Shown piece by piece: positions 14,154 to 21,300 of a stretch of DNA of 32,911 nucleotides. How positions within the stretch are numbered: the first letter of the stretch is position 1; every line of letters begins with the position of its first letter. The DNA is from Myxococcota bacterium. Its GTDB lineage: Bacteria; Myxococcota_A; Bradymonadia; Bradymonadales; GCA-2716585. The stretch covers positions 1-32,911 of the forward strand of contig CAUJGC010000032.1 in NCBI GenBank assembly GCA_963169075.1, in the 5' to 3' direction. The position numbers were made by a program, and so were the translations under genes. Below the pieces are notes generated by a model. It did no database searches, was not told where the DNA came from, and saw only the letters and a list, made by a program, of their open reading frames with translations.

Positions 14154-14298
14154 CCGCCGCCCTCGCTGCGCTCGTGCGGCGGAACGGAGCCGGCTCCCCC
14201 CATGCCGGGGGAGCACCGACGGGTCGCTGGGGTCGGTGGCGGGCGAGCGCAGCGAGCGAGGTCGGGGCCCCCCCGTCACGGGGGGGGCCGGGGCCGTG
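14154..14298. other. Multi-hairpin convergent intergenic region
   Basis: No gene is seen. It holds a 13-bp inverted repeat (CTCGCTGCGCTCG at 14162-14174 and its complement at 14244-14256), the palindrome GGAGCCGGCTCC (14186-14197), a CTCCCCC/GGGGGAG stem (14194-14200 with 14207-14213), and GGCCCCCCC-GTCAC-GGGGGGG near 14266-14289. It lies between the convergent genes ending at 14153 and 14340 and runs into repeat copy B. Confidence 0.6.
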
Positions 14299-14348
14299 CG
14301 TCCAGTCCCGGAGGGCTGGACGTTACGGCCCCGGGGGGGTCACCCAGG
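14299..14348. repeat. Hairpin plus G-rich tail, copy B of the two-copy element
   Basis: CGTCCAG (14299-14305) and CTGGACG (14316-14322) form a stem around TCCCGGAGGG, followed by TTACGGCCCCGGGGGGGT. The 23 bases 14318-14340 are identical to 27-49. The stem interior differs from copy A but pairing is kept. Its tail overlaps the last codons of the minus-strand zinc-ribbon gene. Confidence 0.6.
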
Positions 14349-14669
14349 CGGCGCGTCGCCGCTGAAGACCAGCGCGAGGATCGCGCCGAGCGTCGCGAGG
14401 ATCAGGACGACGATCACCGCGAGGACGATGTAGAGCGTGGTGTTATTCTTGGCAGGCGTGGCCGCGATGGGGCCTGGAGCGATCGACGGAGCAGGGAGCG
14501 GCGCGCTGGCGGCGGGCGCCGAGGGCAGGATGGGCTTCTTGAGCGCAGGCATCGCGATGGTGGCGCGCCCGAACTCGGAGCCGCAGGTGGGGCAGATCCC
14601 CTCGTCTTCGGTGGGGAGGAGAGATCCACAGCGGAGGCACTCCTGTCCTCCAGGCACAGCGTCGCTCAT
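14340..14669 (-). CDS. Zinc-ribbon, single-helix membrane protein
   Basis: A 109-residue protein. The N-terminus holds a zinc ribbon: Cys11-x2-Cys14 and Cys26-x2-Cys29 (CLRCG and CPTCG). A Pro/Ala linker (about 45-72) leads to one transmembrane helix (about 76-101, LYIVLAVIVVLILATLG) and a short tail. This is a common layout for small membrane-tethered zinc-ribbon proteins of unknown role, with the ribbon probably in the cytoplasm. GGAG lies 8 bases before the ATG. A putative promoter (TTGGAC-17-TAGTCT) precedes it. The stop codon overlaps repeat copy B by one base. Confidence 0.85.
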   Translation of the reverse strand: MSDAVPGGQECLRCGSLLPTEDEGICPTCGSEFGRATIAMPALKKPILPSAPAASAPLPAPSIAPGPIAATPAKNNTTLYIVLAVIVVLILATLGAILALVFSGDAPPG

Positions 14670-14730
14670 GTCTCAGGCTCCGTGGGTGCTGGGCGAGGCG
14701 CGCAGGCCGCGCGCCGACCGAACAGGAGAG

Positions 14731-14759
14731 AGACTACCACGCTTTGGCGAGGCGTCCAA
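14731..14759 (-). promoter_or_regulatory. Putative promoter of the zinc-ribbon gene
   Basis: On the minus strand, TTGGAC (complement of 14754-14759), 17 bases, TAGTCT (complement of 14731-14736), 61 bases before the ATG. The -10 resembles TAGTGT proposed for parC. Confidence 0.45.
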
Positions 14760-14770
14760 CGCTTCGCCCA

Positions 14771-15436
14771 TCACGGCGGGCAGGGCCGCGGAGCGGCCAG
14801 CTGCGCGGCGACGGCAGGCTCCTGACCGAAGCGCTCGTGCGCAGCCAGGAGGTCGGCCTCGGTGAGGTGGTGCGCGCGGAGGAGGGCGGCGCGTCGGGCC
14901 AGGAGATCGGGGGGCGGCGGCGCGGCGGCCAGGCAGAGGAGCGCCGCCGCCAGCTCGACGTAGCGGGCCTGCTCGGGGGAGAGCGCGGGGAGGTCGGCCG
15001 GGAGGGGCTGGCGCCGGAGGCGGAGCGCCTCCAGCAAGGCGAGGTCGTCCGCGCGGAGGCCCTCGGGGCCTCCGCAGGCGTGGAGGGCCCGCTGGAGGGC
15101 CGCCTCATGTCCGGGGTGCTGGCGCAGCGCGGCGGCGTCCTGGGCGAGCCCGTCGAGATCGACGCCCCGCGTGTCGAGCCAGGCCCCGAAGCGCTCGACG
15201 AAGGCGGGAGAGGTCGGCGCGCCGGGGGCGACGCGGGCCAGCTCCCGCGCCGCGCAGGAGGCCGAGGCCAGCCGCGCGACGTCCAGGCGCGGCGGCGGCG
15301 CCGCCGCCTAGACCGGCGGCGGCGCCGAGACCGGTAGCGTCGGCTCCGCCGGGCCCGCGCCCTCGCGGGCGCAGGCCAGCGCCCCAAGGAGGGCCGCCGT
15401 CAGCAGCAGCTGCTCAATGGATGACCAGGAGCGCAT
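14771..15436 (-). pseudogene. Lipoprotein gene interrupted by an in-frame amber codon
   Basis: Reading from the ATG at 15434-15436 gives a lipoprotein-like start: MRSWSSIEQ, a Leu/Ala-rich core, then GALAC (Cys22), and a Pro-rich linker. After 42 residues the frame meets TAG (complement of 15308-15310). Beyond it the same frame stays open for about 178 codons to the TGA at 14771-14773, with normal protein-like content (e.g. FVERFGAWLDTRGVDLDGL, PALSPEQARYVELAAALL). No ATG or GTG follows the stop closely; the first plausible restart is a TTG at 15035-15037. Intact length would be 221 residues. The start overlaps the preceding gene by 23 bases, as expected for the last gene of the operon. The amber may be a real mutation, a recoding site or a base error. 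Function unknown. Confidence 0.65.
15297..15326. repeat. Perfect 12-bp inverted repeat around the amber codon
   Basis: GGCGCCGCCGCC (15297-15308) and GGCGGCGGCGCC (15315-15326) flank a six-base loop TAGACC. On the coding (minus) strand the loop reads GGTCTA, so the TAG of the broken lipoprotein gene spans the loop and the first stem base. Confidence 0.8.
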
Positions 15437-15788
15437 AGACCGCCTCCAGCGCGTCCTGGAGGTGCTGGCTCACCCGCGCCTGCGCGTCCGCGCCCAGCTC
15501 CGCCCAAGGCGAGGCCGGACGCCACGCCCCGTCCTCGCCGCACCACGCCAGCGAGAGGGCGGCGACGCGGCCCTGACGCTGGCCCTCCAGGCGCCAGCCC
15601 ACCGCTTCGGGGGGCGGCGTCGGGCACCAGGCCGCGCGCGCCGCCCGGAGCTGCTCGACGACCCAGGCCCGCTCGGCGCGGGTGAGGGTGTCCCACTGGA
15701 CGCTGGCGCCGGTGAAGACCGTGTCCCCCACCTGCGCCTCTTCGATGACGCCCTCAGGCTCGCGGAGGAGGAGGCGCTCAAACCACAT
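15414..15788 (-). CDS. Hypothetical protein
   Basis: A 124-residue protein, not recognised. It has no signal peptide or membrane segment. It begins MWFERLLLREPEG, and carries an acidic strand (VIEEAQVGDTVF), a helix ERAWVVEQLRAARAAW, a strand-rich middle with two Trp residues and a C-terminal helix. The start overlaps the end of the cobalamin adenosyltransferase gene by 11 bases, and its end overlaps the broken lipoprotein gene by 23 bases. It is therefore certainly in the same transcript. Codon use and composition match its neighbours. Confidence 0.75.
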   Translation of the reverse strand: MWFERLLLREPEGVIEEAQVGDTVFTGASVQWDTLTRAERAWVVEQLRAARAAWCPTPPPEAVGWRLEGQRQGRVAALSLAWCGEDGAWRPASPWAELGADAQARVSQHLQDALEAVYALLVIH

Positions 15789-16356
15789 CGCTGCTCTCCC
15801 CCGCGCCGCGCGGCGCCCAGAGGATCTCGGGGGCCTCGGCGCGGTGGTTGGCCCAGCGCCCCAGCACGAAGAGGAGATCGCTGAGCCGGTTGATCCACGG
15901 CAGGACCGACGGGGTGAGCGCGGCGCTCTCCTGGAGCCCTACCACCAGCCGCTCCGCCCGGCGGCACACCGTCCGCGCGTGGTGCAGGTGGGCCGCCTGG
16001 GCGGTCCCACCAGGCAGGATGAAGTTCTTGAGCGGCGGCAGCTCCCCGTCACAGCGATCGATGTGCTGCTCCAGGCGCTGGATGGCCCCCTCGGGGAGGC
16101 GCTGCACCCAGGGCTTGTCGCCCTCGGGGCGCAGCGGGGTCGCCAGATCCGCGCCGACCACGAAGAGATCGTGCTGCAGCTCACCCAGGATCGCGTCCAG
16201 CGCCGCGTCCTGACCGGCAGCCCGCGCGACGCCGAGGATCGCGTTCAGCTCGTCCACGGTCCCGTAGGTCTCCACCCGCAGGTCGTCCTTGCGGACGCGA
16301 CCGCCGCCGAAGAGCCCTGTCGTGCCGTCATCACCTGTTTTTGTATATATTTTCAT
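15778..16356 (-). CDS. pduO: PduO-type ATP:cob(I)alamin adenosyltransferase
   Basis: A 192-residue cytoplasmic enzyme that transfers the adenosyl group of ATP to cob(I)alamin to make adenosylcobalamin. It is the usual length for the single-domain PduO/MmaB family. Hallmarks: the N-terminal ATP-binding loop KIYTKTGDDGTTGLFGGGR (residues 2-20), VETYGTVDELNA (about 28-39), FILPGGT (about 112-118), CRRAERLV (about 130-137), and the C-terminal WINRLSDLLFVLGRWAN. Key Lys, Thr, Arg and Asp residues of these motifs are present. AAAGGA lies 9 bases before the ATG, inside the end of the preceding gene. The leader (about 16340-16375) is locally A/T-rich. No cobalamin riboswitch was seen. It probably serves adenosylcobalamin-dependent enzymes elsewhere. 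Confidence 0.95.
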   Translation of the reverse strand: MKIYTKTGDDGTTGLFGGGRVRKDDLRVETYGTVDELNAILGVARAAGQDAALDAILGELQHDLFVVGADLATPLRPEGDKPWVQRLPEGAIQRLEQHIDRCDGELPPLKNFILPGGTAQAAHLHHARTVCRRAERLVVGLQESAALTPSVLPWINRLSDLLFVLGRWANHRAEAPEILWAPRGAGESSDVV

Positions 16357-16362
16357 TAAAAT

Positions 16363-17718
16363 TTATCCTTTAATGATCTCAAAGTCAACGTCGTCGCCCC
16401 AGCGGAGGTGAAGCCCCAACATAAAATGCGCCGTCCCCGGGTGGAGGTTCAACACCGCCGCCCGCTGGAGCAGGTAGCCCGCCCCATGCAGCGCCTCCAG
16501 ATCCTTCGCCGCCGAGACGGCGGCAGGGCCCAGGTAGATGATCTCGCGCACGCCCAGCGGCGCCAGGTGCTCCAGCGTCGCCGCGCCCAGCGGCAGCCGC
16601 ATCGGGTTGATCACCGCCACCTCCAGCCCGCGCTCACCGGCGGCCCGCAGCTTCCGGAGGATCACCTCGGCGCGACCCGCGCGGGTCTGGACGTGCGCGG
16701 CCCCCGCCTCATGCGCCGCCGCCTGGAGCGCCGCGAGCCCCCGATGATCCGCGTCCACCGCCAGCACCCGCGCCGCACGCTGCGCCAGGTGGGCGGTCAC
16801 CGTCCCCACCCCCGCGCAGAGATCCAGCGCCGCCGCCCGACGACGCCCCCCAAGCCGCGACACCACCCACCCCACCATCGCCTCGCCGCAAGCCGGCGTC
16901 GCGTGGACCCAGGAGGTCCGCGGCGCCTGCACCGTCACCCCCCAGCCCGAGAGCGCGATGGGCAGCGACGGCGGCGGCTCCGCCGCCTCCTCACCTTCGA
17001 TCTCCAGCGCGACGCGGACCCCAAGCGGCGCCAGCGCCGCCGTCGCCAGCGCCTCCAACGCCGCCGCCGCCGCGGGATCGGCCTCCACTGCCAGGCACGC
17101 CAGCGCCGCCGCGTCGGCCCCGGTCCGCACCTCGACCGCCCGAAGCGACGCCGCGACCGCAGGCGCCGCGTCCAGCGCAGCCCCAAGCGCCTGGATCACC
17201 TCAAGAAAGCGCGCGCTCTGCGCCGGACACCCCCGCAGATCCAGGATCTCCCGCTCCAGCGTGATCGCCCGCAGCCCAAGCCGCACCGCGCCGCCCTCCA
17301 CCGCGCAGGCGAAGCGCCCCCGCGCCCGGTGCCCCGACCGAACCCCCGCGTCCACCACGTCCAGCTCCACCGGCGGCGCCGACGGCGCGTAGCGCGCCAG
17401 GATCGCGCACGCCTCCGACGCCTTCCACGCCAGCTCACGCTCCAGCGCGACATGCCGCAGCGCGCACCCGCTGCATCGGTCGTAGTCGGCGCACGCCGGA
17501 TCGACCCGCTCCGGGCTCCGGGCGCGCCAGGCCACCACCTCCGCCCAGGCGCGGCCCCGACGCGGCGCGCCGTGGCGCACGTCCACCACGTCCCCAGGCC
17601 ACGCGTGGGGGATCGAGAGGAAGCCCAGCGCCTCCAGCCGCGCCCACCCCTCCCCCTGGAAGCCGACCCCCTCCACCGCCAGCCCCTCGACACGCCCTGC
17701 CTCGACGGGATCGCTCAC
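16363..17718 (-). CDS. RlmD/TrmA-family RNA methyltransferase homologue lacking the catalytic cysteine
   Basis: A 451-residue protein with the layout of the 5-methyluridine methyltransferases RlmD/TrmA. An N-terminal TRAM-like part reads VEGVGFQGEGWARLEALGF. Fe-S cysteines are at 76, 82, 85 (CADYDRCSGC) and 164 (LRGCP), close to RlmD spacing. The SAM loop DLCAGVG is at 299-305. However, the DPPR motif reads NPMR (371-374). The segment that should contain the nucleophile (S-C-N-P) reads YLGPAAVSAAKDL (395-407), with Pro398 in the cysteine position. The FFQ-type SAM/RNA motif is also changed (SWVHATPA). Methylation of the usual kind is therefore unlikely. The start is GTG at 17716-17718, overlapping the previous stop as GTGA. 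A 19-residue upstream extension is possible but has no support. Confidence 0.88.
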   Translation of the reverse strand: MSDPVEAGRVEGLAVEGVGFQGEGWARLEALGFLSIPHAWPGDVVDVRHGAPRRGRAWAEVVAWRARSPERVDPACADYDRCSGCALRHVALERELAWKASEACAILARYAPSAPPVELDVVDAGVRSGHRARGRFACAVEGGAVRLGLRAITLEREILDLRGCPAQSARFLEVIQALGAALDAAPAVAASLRAVEVRTGADAAALACLAVEADPAAAAALEALATAALAPLGVRVALEIEGEEAAEPPPSLPIALSGWGVTVQAPRTSWVHATPACGEAMVGWVVSRLGGRRRAAALDLCAGVGTVTAHLAQRAARVLAVDADHRGLAALQAAAHEAGAAHVQTRAGRAEVILRKLRAAGERGLEVAVINPMRLPLGAATLEHLAPLGVREIIYLGPAAVSAAKDLEALHGAGYLLQRAAVLNLHPGTAHFMLGLHLRWGDDVDFEIIKG

Positions 17719-18692
17719 GACGCAGGCGCCTCCAGCCGCGCGCGGGCCTCCGCGACCCGCGGGTCGCCCGGCCACCGCTCCTCGACGAGGCGAAGATGAC
17801 GCGCTGCGTCATCCCGCTCCCCAAGCACCAGAAGCGCCTCCAGCTGGAGCAGGTCCAGGAGCAGCCCCGACACCCCCGCGCGCCCCACCGACTCCAGCAG
17901 CGCCGCCGCGTAGCCCTGATCCTGCGCCGCCAGCCGCTCCAGACCGTGCTCCAGGAGCAGCAGCCGCGGCGTCTCCCAGCCCGGCGCCTGACGGATCGTC
18001 GCCACCAGCCCGCGCGCGATCTCCCCGTGACGCAGCGGCTCCTCCGGATAGAGCGCCGCGCGACGCAGCCGCTCCGTCACGCTCGCCAGCGCGCTCCACG
18101 CCTCCGTCGAGGGCACCCCCAGCGACGACGACGCACGCGACACCGCCTCCGCGCGCGTCACCGCCGCAGGGTCCTCCAACGCGAAGGCCAGATCCCCCGC
18201 CGCCTCCGCCACCAGCGACGCCAGCTCACCCAGCCGCCCATAGAAGACCCGGCACCAGAGCAGGTTCGGCGGCCCCACATCCCACAGGTTCAACGCCAGA
18301 TCCACCGCGTCCCCGTCGATCACCAGCCGCCCGCTCAACGCCAGCCGATGCCCCGACGCACGGGTCAGCTCGCGCACCACCGCGTCCGCAGGCAGCGACG
18401 CATAGAGCACGAAGCGCAGCCGCGGACCCGACGCACCCTCCTCCACCTGCGTCACCTCGGCGTCCTCCGCCAGGTTGGGGTCCAGGATCGCGGGCGCCTC
18501 CCCCTCGATCAAATGCATCGGGCGCGCCGCCAGCGTCGGGAAGCGGCTCAAGGCCTGCGCCAGATCGTCGGTGATCTGGCGCGCCAACGCACCCCGGAAG
18601 CGCATCCCCGCGCCGCACCCCAGCGCGAAGACCAGGAGCGGCCGCCGCGGACCCACGCTGCGTTGACTTTCTGCCGTCGTCGATGCTTCCAT
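17715..18692 (-). CDS. TolB-N-like / helical-repeat protein, unknown function
   Basis: A 325-residue protein, not firmly recognised. Residues about 18-160 resemble the TolB N-terminal or FlgO-like fold. A strand LLVFALGC leads to a helix LARQITDDLAQALSRFPTL, then alternating strands (RLRFVLYASL, RLALSGRLVIDG, DLALNLWDV). Residues about 165-320 are helical and could form TPR-like repeats, e.g. LLQLEALLVLGERDDAARHLRLVEERWPGDPRV. There is no signal peptide, although VFALGC looks slightly lipobox-like. AGGA lies 8 bases before the ATG. It heads the five-gene minus-strand operon and diverges from the gene at 18746 across 53 bases. A regulatory or scaffold role is a guess. Confidence 0.75.
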   Translation of the reverse strand: MEASTTAESQRSVGPRRPLLVFALGCGAGMRFRGALARQITDDLAQALSRFPTLAARPMHLIEGEAPAILDPNLAEDAEVTQVEEGASGPRLRFVLYASLPADAVVRELTRASGHRLALSGRLVIDGDAVDLALNLWDVGPPNLLWCRVFYGRLGELASLVAEAAGDLAFALEDPAAVTRAEAVSRASSSLGVPSTEAWSALASVTERLRRAALYPEEPLRHGEIARGLVATIRQAPGWETPRLLLLEHGLERLAAQDQGYAAALLESVGRAGVSGLLLDLLQLEALLVLGERDDAARHLRLVEERWPGDPRVAEARARLEAPAS

Positions 18693-18745
18693 CCGTTCGG
18701 TCCTGGCTGCGCGTCCCTCTCCTTCACCCGAGGAGCCTCACCCCC

Positions 18746-19543
18746 ATGGATGAACTCGACCGCACCCCCGCGTCAACCCCTGCGGACCCTCGCGCGGACG
18801 CCTTGAGCCTCGTGCTCCTCACCAGCCTCCTCGGCGGACTCTGCCCCCTCTCCCCCATCCCCTTCATCGACGACCTCGCCGTCCGCTTCGTCCAGCGCTA
18901 CCAGGCCCGCAAGCTCCTCGCCTCCGCTGGCGTCACCCCCACCTCCGAGCAGCTCGACGCCCTCCTCCGCGCCCCCGCACGCTCCGCCTGGTGGACCTGC
19001 TGCTCGATGGTCCTCCTCTACCCCCTCAAAAAGATCTTCCGCAAGGTCTTCTACTTCCTCGCCGTCAAAGAGAGCGCCGACCTCACCGCCGAGCTGCTCC
19101 ACCAGGGCCTCCTCCTCCGCTACGCCCTCGACCGCAAGCACCTCTCCCCCCGCGAGCTGGCCCAGGGCACCGAGGCCGCCATCCGCTTCAACCGCGCCAT
19201 GCACCTCACCCTCCAGCGCACCGACAGCGGCGCCCTCAACGCCGTCCTCCGGCGCTTCTTCGCCGGCAGCCGCGTCCTCATCCAGGAGGCCGCCGCCAGC
19301 GTCGGGCGCCTCCTCGGCCGCGTCGGCTTCAGCCGCAAGCGCCCCGAAGGCGAGGCCCCCCTCGATGAGCGCGCCCTCCGCGACTCACCCGCCGTCGCCT
19401 CCCTCACCCAGCAGCTCGCCGCCGCCCTCGAAGGCGACGACGGCTACGCCGAGCGCCTCTACGCCGCCTTCGACGCCGCCCTCCGCGAGGTGGACCAGGG
19501 CGAGCAGCCCGCGCTCCCTCAAAGCTCCGGACCCACCCCATAG
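18746..19543 (+). CDS. Hypothetical protein with hydrophobic segments
   Basis: A 265-residue protein, not recognised. The start at 18746 follows GAGGAG at 18730-18735 by 10 bases; a longer in-frame ATG at 18683 lacks support. Two hydrophobic stretches occur, at about residues 21-38 (LSLVLLTSLLGGLCPLSPI) and about 84-95 (WTCCSMVLLYPL), followed by basic KKIFRKVFYFLAVK. The middle is helical, with a long amphipathic region (about 105-200). The C-terminus is acidic and helical. A peripheral or membrane-inserted protein is possible. Its last 25 bases overlap the convergent lipoprotein gene, an unusual tail-to-tail overlap. Confidence 0.75.
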   Translation: MDELDRTPASTPADPRADALSLVLLTSLLGGLCPLSPIPFIDDLAVRFVQRYQARKLLASAGVTPTSEQLDALLRAPARSAWWTCCSMVLLYPLKKIFRKVFYFLAVKESADLTAELLHQGLLLRYALDRKHLSPRELAQGTEAAIRFNRAMHLTLQRTDSGALNAVLRRFFAGSRVLIQEAAASVGRLLGRVGFSRKRPEGEAPLDERALRDSPAVASLTQQLAAALEGDDGYAERLYAAFDAALREVDQGEQPALPQSSGPTP

Positions 19544-20109
19544 CGCTCGATCAAAGCGCCCTCCTCGGAGAAAGTCCCCGAGATCGTCATCGTCTCCTCG
19601 GTGTCCCGATTGAACAACACCACATCCGTCAGCGTCGCAGAGATCGAGAAGGTCGTGTCGCTGGTGAGCGTCGTGGAGAGCGTGAGCGTCCCCGACTCGG
19701 CGTAGAAACGGTTGGGGGGGTCGCCACCAGACAGCAGCTCCACCGGTCGGATGGAGGGCTCCCCCCCTATGGGGCAAGGGTATCCAGGCTGGCCAAACTC
19801 CACCCGCTCGGGCATGTGCTCCCCATCGAAGGGGAGCGTAATACCCACCACACGAAGTGGATCGTCGACATAGAACAACCCCACACGAAGAATTCCAAGC
19901 TGCGAGCCACATGCCGAGCTGACAGACCAGGAGGCGGTGACGGTCACAGGGACCTCTTCGCCGTCCACCAGGAGCACCCCTGTCTGTGTATCTTGGGGGT
20001 TGCGAAGAACTACTGCGTTTTCATCACCTGAATCCTCTGCGGAGGCGCAGGCCACGCCAAGCACCGCCAGAAGCCCTGCGGCGCGCAAGATACTCGATGG
20101 TTTCATCAT
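19519..20109 (-). CDS. Small lipoprotein, unknown function
   Basis: A 196-residue putative lipoprotein, not recognised. A signal peptide with LAVLGVAC (Cys21) is followed by acidic residues. The mature part is rich in beta strands and Ser/Thr (TVTASWSVSS, TLTLSTTLTSDTTFSISATL). It may form a beta-sandwich, with two further cysteines (Cys67 and a C in YPCPIGG) that could pair. Two start ATGs are adjacent. AGGGG overlaps the protease stop codon 3-6 bases before them, so it is coupled to the matrixin gene. The last 25 bases overlap the convergent gene on the other strand. An inhibitor or accessory of the protease is conceivable but unproven. Confidence 0.75.
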   Translation of the reverse strand: MMKPSSILRAAGLLAVLGVACASAEDSGDENAVVLRNPQDTQTGVLLVDGEEVPVTVTASWSVSSACGSQLGILRVGLFYVDDPLRVVGITLPFDGEHMPERVEFGQPGYPCPIGGEPSIRPVELLSGGDPPNRFYAESGTLTLSTTLTSDTTFSISATLTDVVLFNRDTEETMTISGTFSEEGALIERYGVGPEL

Positions 20110-20115
20110 TAACCC

Positions 20116-21300
20116 CTATGGACATTGACTTGGACTTTTAATCAGAATCGTATCACTGTAGTCAGTAGAAGCATAGACCTGCAACCTGTTATTTTGAAAT
20201 TCATCCTGCTCAGATACCAGCGTGTTATTAGGATCAATTATAGCTCCCACATAATAAAGACCAGGAGGGAGCCCTGATGGTACCTGAAAGTGAGAGACTA
20301 CAGTGCGAGCGTAGTATGCCGGCAAATTGACATAAAGAACACTAGGAGACGCCACATCACTAGTTGTTATGTTTTTGTTTTCTGATAAATAGAAAAAAAT
20401 AACTGTACTCACAAGTTCATTTCCTCGATTTTCATATGTATGCTCGATAGTTATATCTTCACCGGGACAAAGAGTTCCAGGCTCAGCATAATGCAAATCT
20501 ACCACTCCTCCAGTCGGAAGGATCTTAGATCTGGACATCGCCAGATCTCTCCCGATGTTTGTTGCTGGATAGAGGTAGTGAGCGCCCTGTGCATCATCAG
20601 CGTGGGGCCATATGCGCCCATAATATTGCGTATTTCCACTATGACCCTGACCCAAGTACCATCCCCCATTAGGAGGTTGTTTGTTCATTATAGCAAGATC
20701 AGATGTCTCGTGATTCAAGCCTAATGCATGCCCAATCTCATGTAAGGCTATAGCACGAAATGCTGGTCTGCTCCCGACATAGTTGTATGCCGAGGGTGCA
20801 ACAGGCCCCATAACCCAAGCATAGCCTGAGTTGAACCCGATATCGGACTCATCGATCGTCGGATTGAAGCAACATGTGCATGTGTTTTGGTTCCACGTCT
20901 CGGCAATGGTTTCGGCATCGAAATATGCAGACGACAGAAAAGCTACGTCATTTTCATCTGAAGAGTCATCAATCTCAAAGTAACTATCATTACGTTGGGT
21001 AGGAGCCAGATAGGAGCTTCCAATGTCCGACCACGCCTTTAACGCACAGTTGAAGTCATTTCTGAAGGTGGACGCAGTCCACTCACTGCATGACGTTCCT
21101 GAGCCCAGGGTGCCTGTGTGCACATCAAACACGGGGTTTCCATACCAGCGCACAGGGCCATGGACATCATCGCAGAGCCAACACTCTGCGTTGCATGTGA
21201 GGTAGGAGTAGGCTTCTGCGCCGCTCGGGAACATCAGGACGATCCCCATCAAGATCCCGGTAAACCCTCTCCAGAGGGTAGCAATCTGTACCTTGTTCAT
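20116..21300 (-). CDS. Secreted matrixin-like metalloprotease with CARDB-like domain
   Basis: A 394-residue exported zinc protease. The signal peptide covers about residues 1-30 (basic start, GILMGIVLMF core, cleavage near AEA). The catalytic domain (about 31-260) contains the metzincin site HEIGHALGLNH (187-197: His187, Glu188, His191, His197). Its Met-turn lies at IMN (Met205). A Cys-rich CTCC segment sits at 141-144. Residues about 275-385 look like a CARDB adhesion domain (ENRGNELVSTVIFFYLS, SGLPPGLYYVGAIID). The ATG overlaps the upstream stop as ATGA. The DNA is far richer in A/T than its neighbours (one sampled 60-base line is about 42% GC against roughly 70% nearby), which suggests horizontal acquisition. 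Protein or peptide hydrolysis outside the cell is expected. Confidence 0.93.
   Translation of the reverse strand: MNKVQIATLWRGFTGILMGIVLMFPSGAEAYSYLTCNAECWLCDDVHGPVRWYGNPVFDVHTGTLGSGTSCSEWTASTFRNDFNCALKAWSDIGSSYLAPTQRNDSYFEIDDSSDENDVAFLSSAYFDAETIAETWNQNTCTCCFNPTIDESDIGFNSGYAWVMGPVAPSAYNYVGSRPAFRAIALHEIGHALGLNHETSDLAIMNKQPPNGGWYLGQGHSGNTQYYGRIWPHADDAQGAHYLYPATNIGRDLAMSRSKILPTGGVVDLHYAEPGTLCPGEDITIEHTYENRGNELVSTVIFFYLSENKNITTSDVASPSVLYVNLPAYYARTVVSHFQVPSGLPPGLYYVGAIIDPNNTLVSEQDEFQNNRLQVYASTDYSDTILIKSPSQCP

Noticed and set aside
14734-15387. 217-codon Arg/Ser-rich minus-strand frame
   Set aside because: Composition is that of a shifted frame; the neighbouring frame gives the lipoprotein-like protein broken by one amber codon.
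16340-16375. Cobalamin riboswitch upstream of pduO
   Set aside because: Only 6 bases separate pduO from the preceding gene and no B12-box was seen.
16363-17775. 19-residue N-terminal extension of the RlmD-like protein
   Set aside because: It would overlap the upstream gene by 61 bases; the GTG at 17718 gives a standard GTGA overlap and normal family length.
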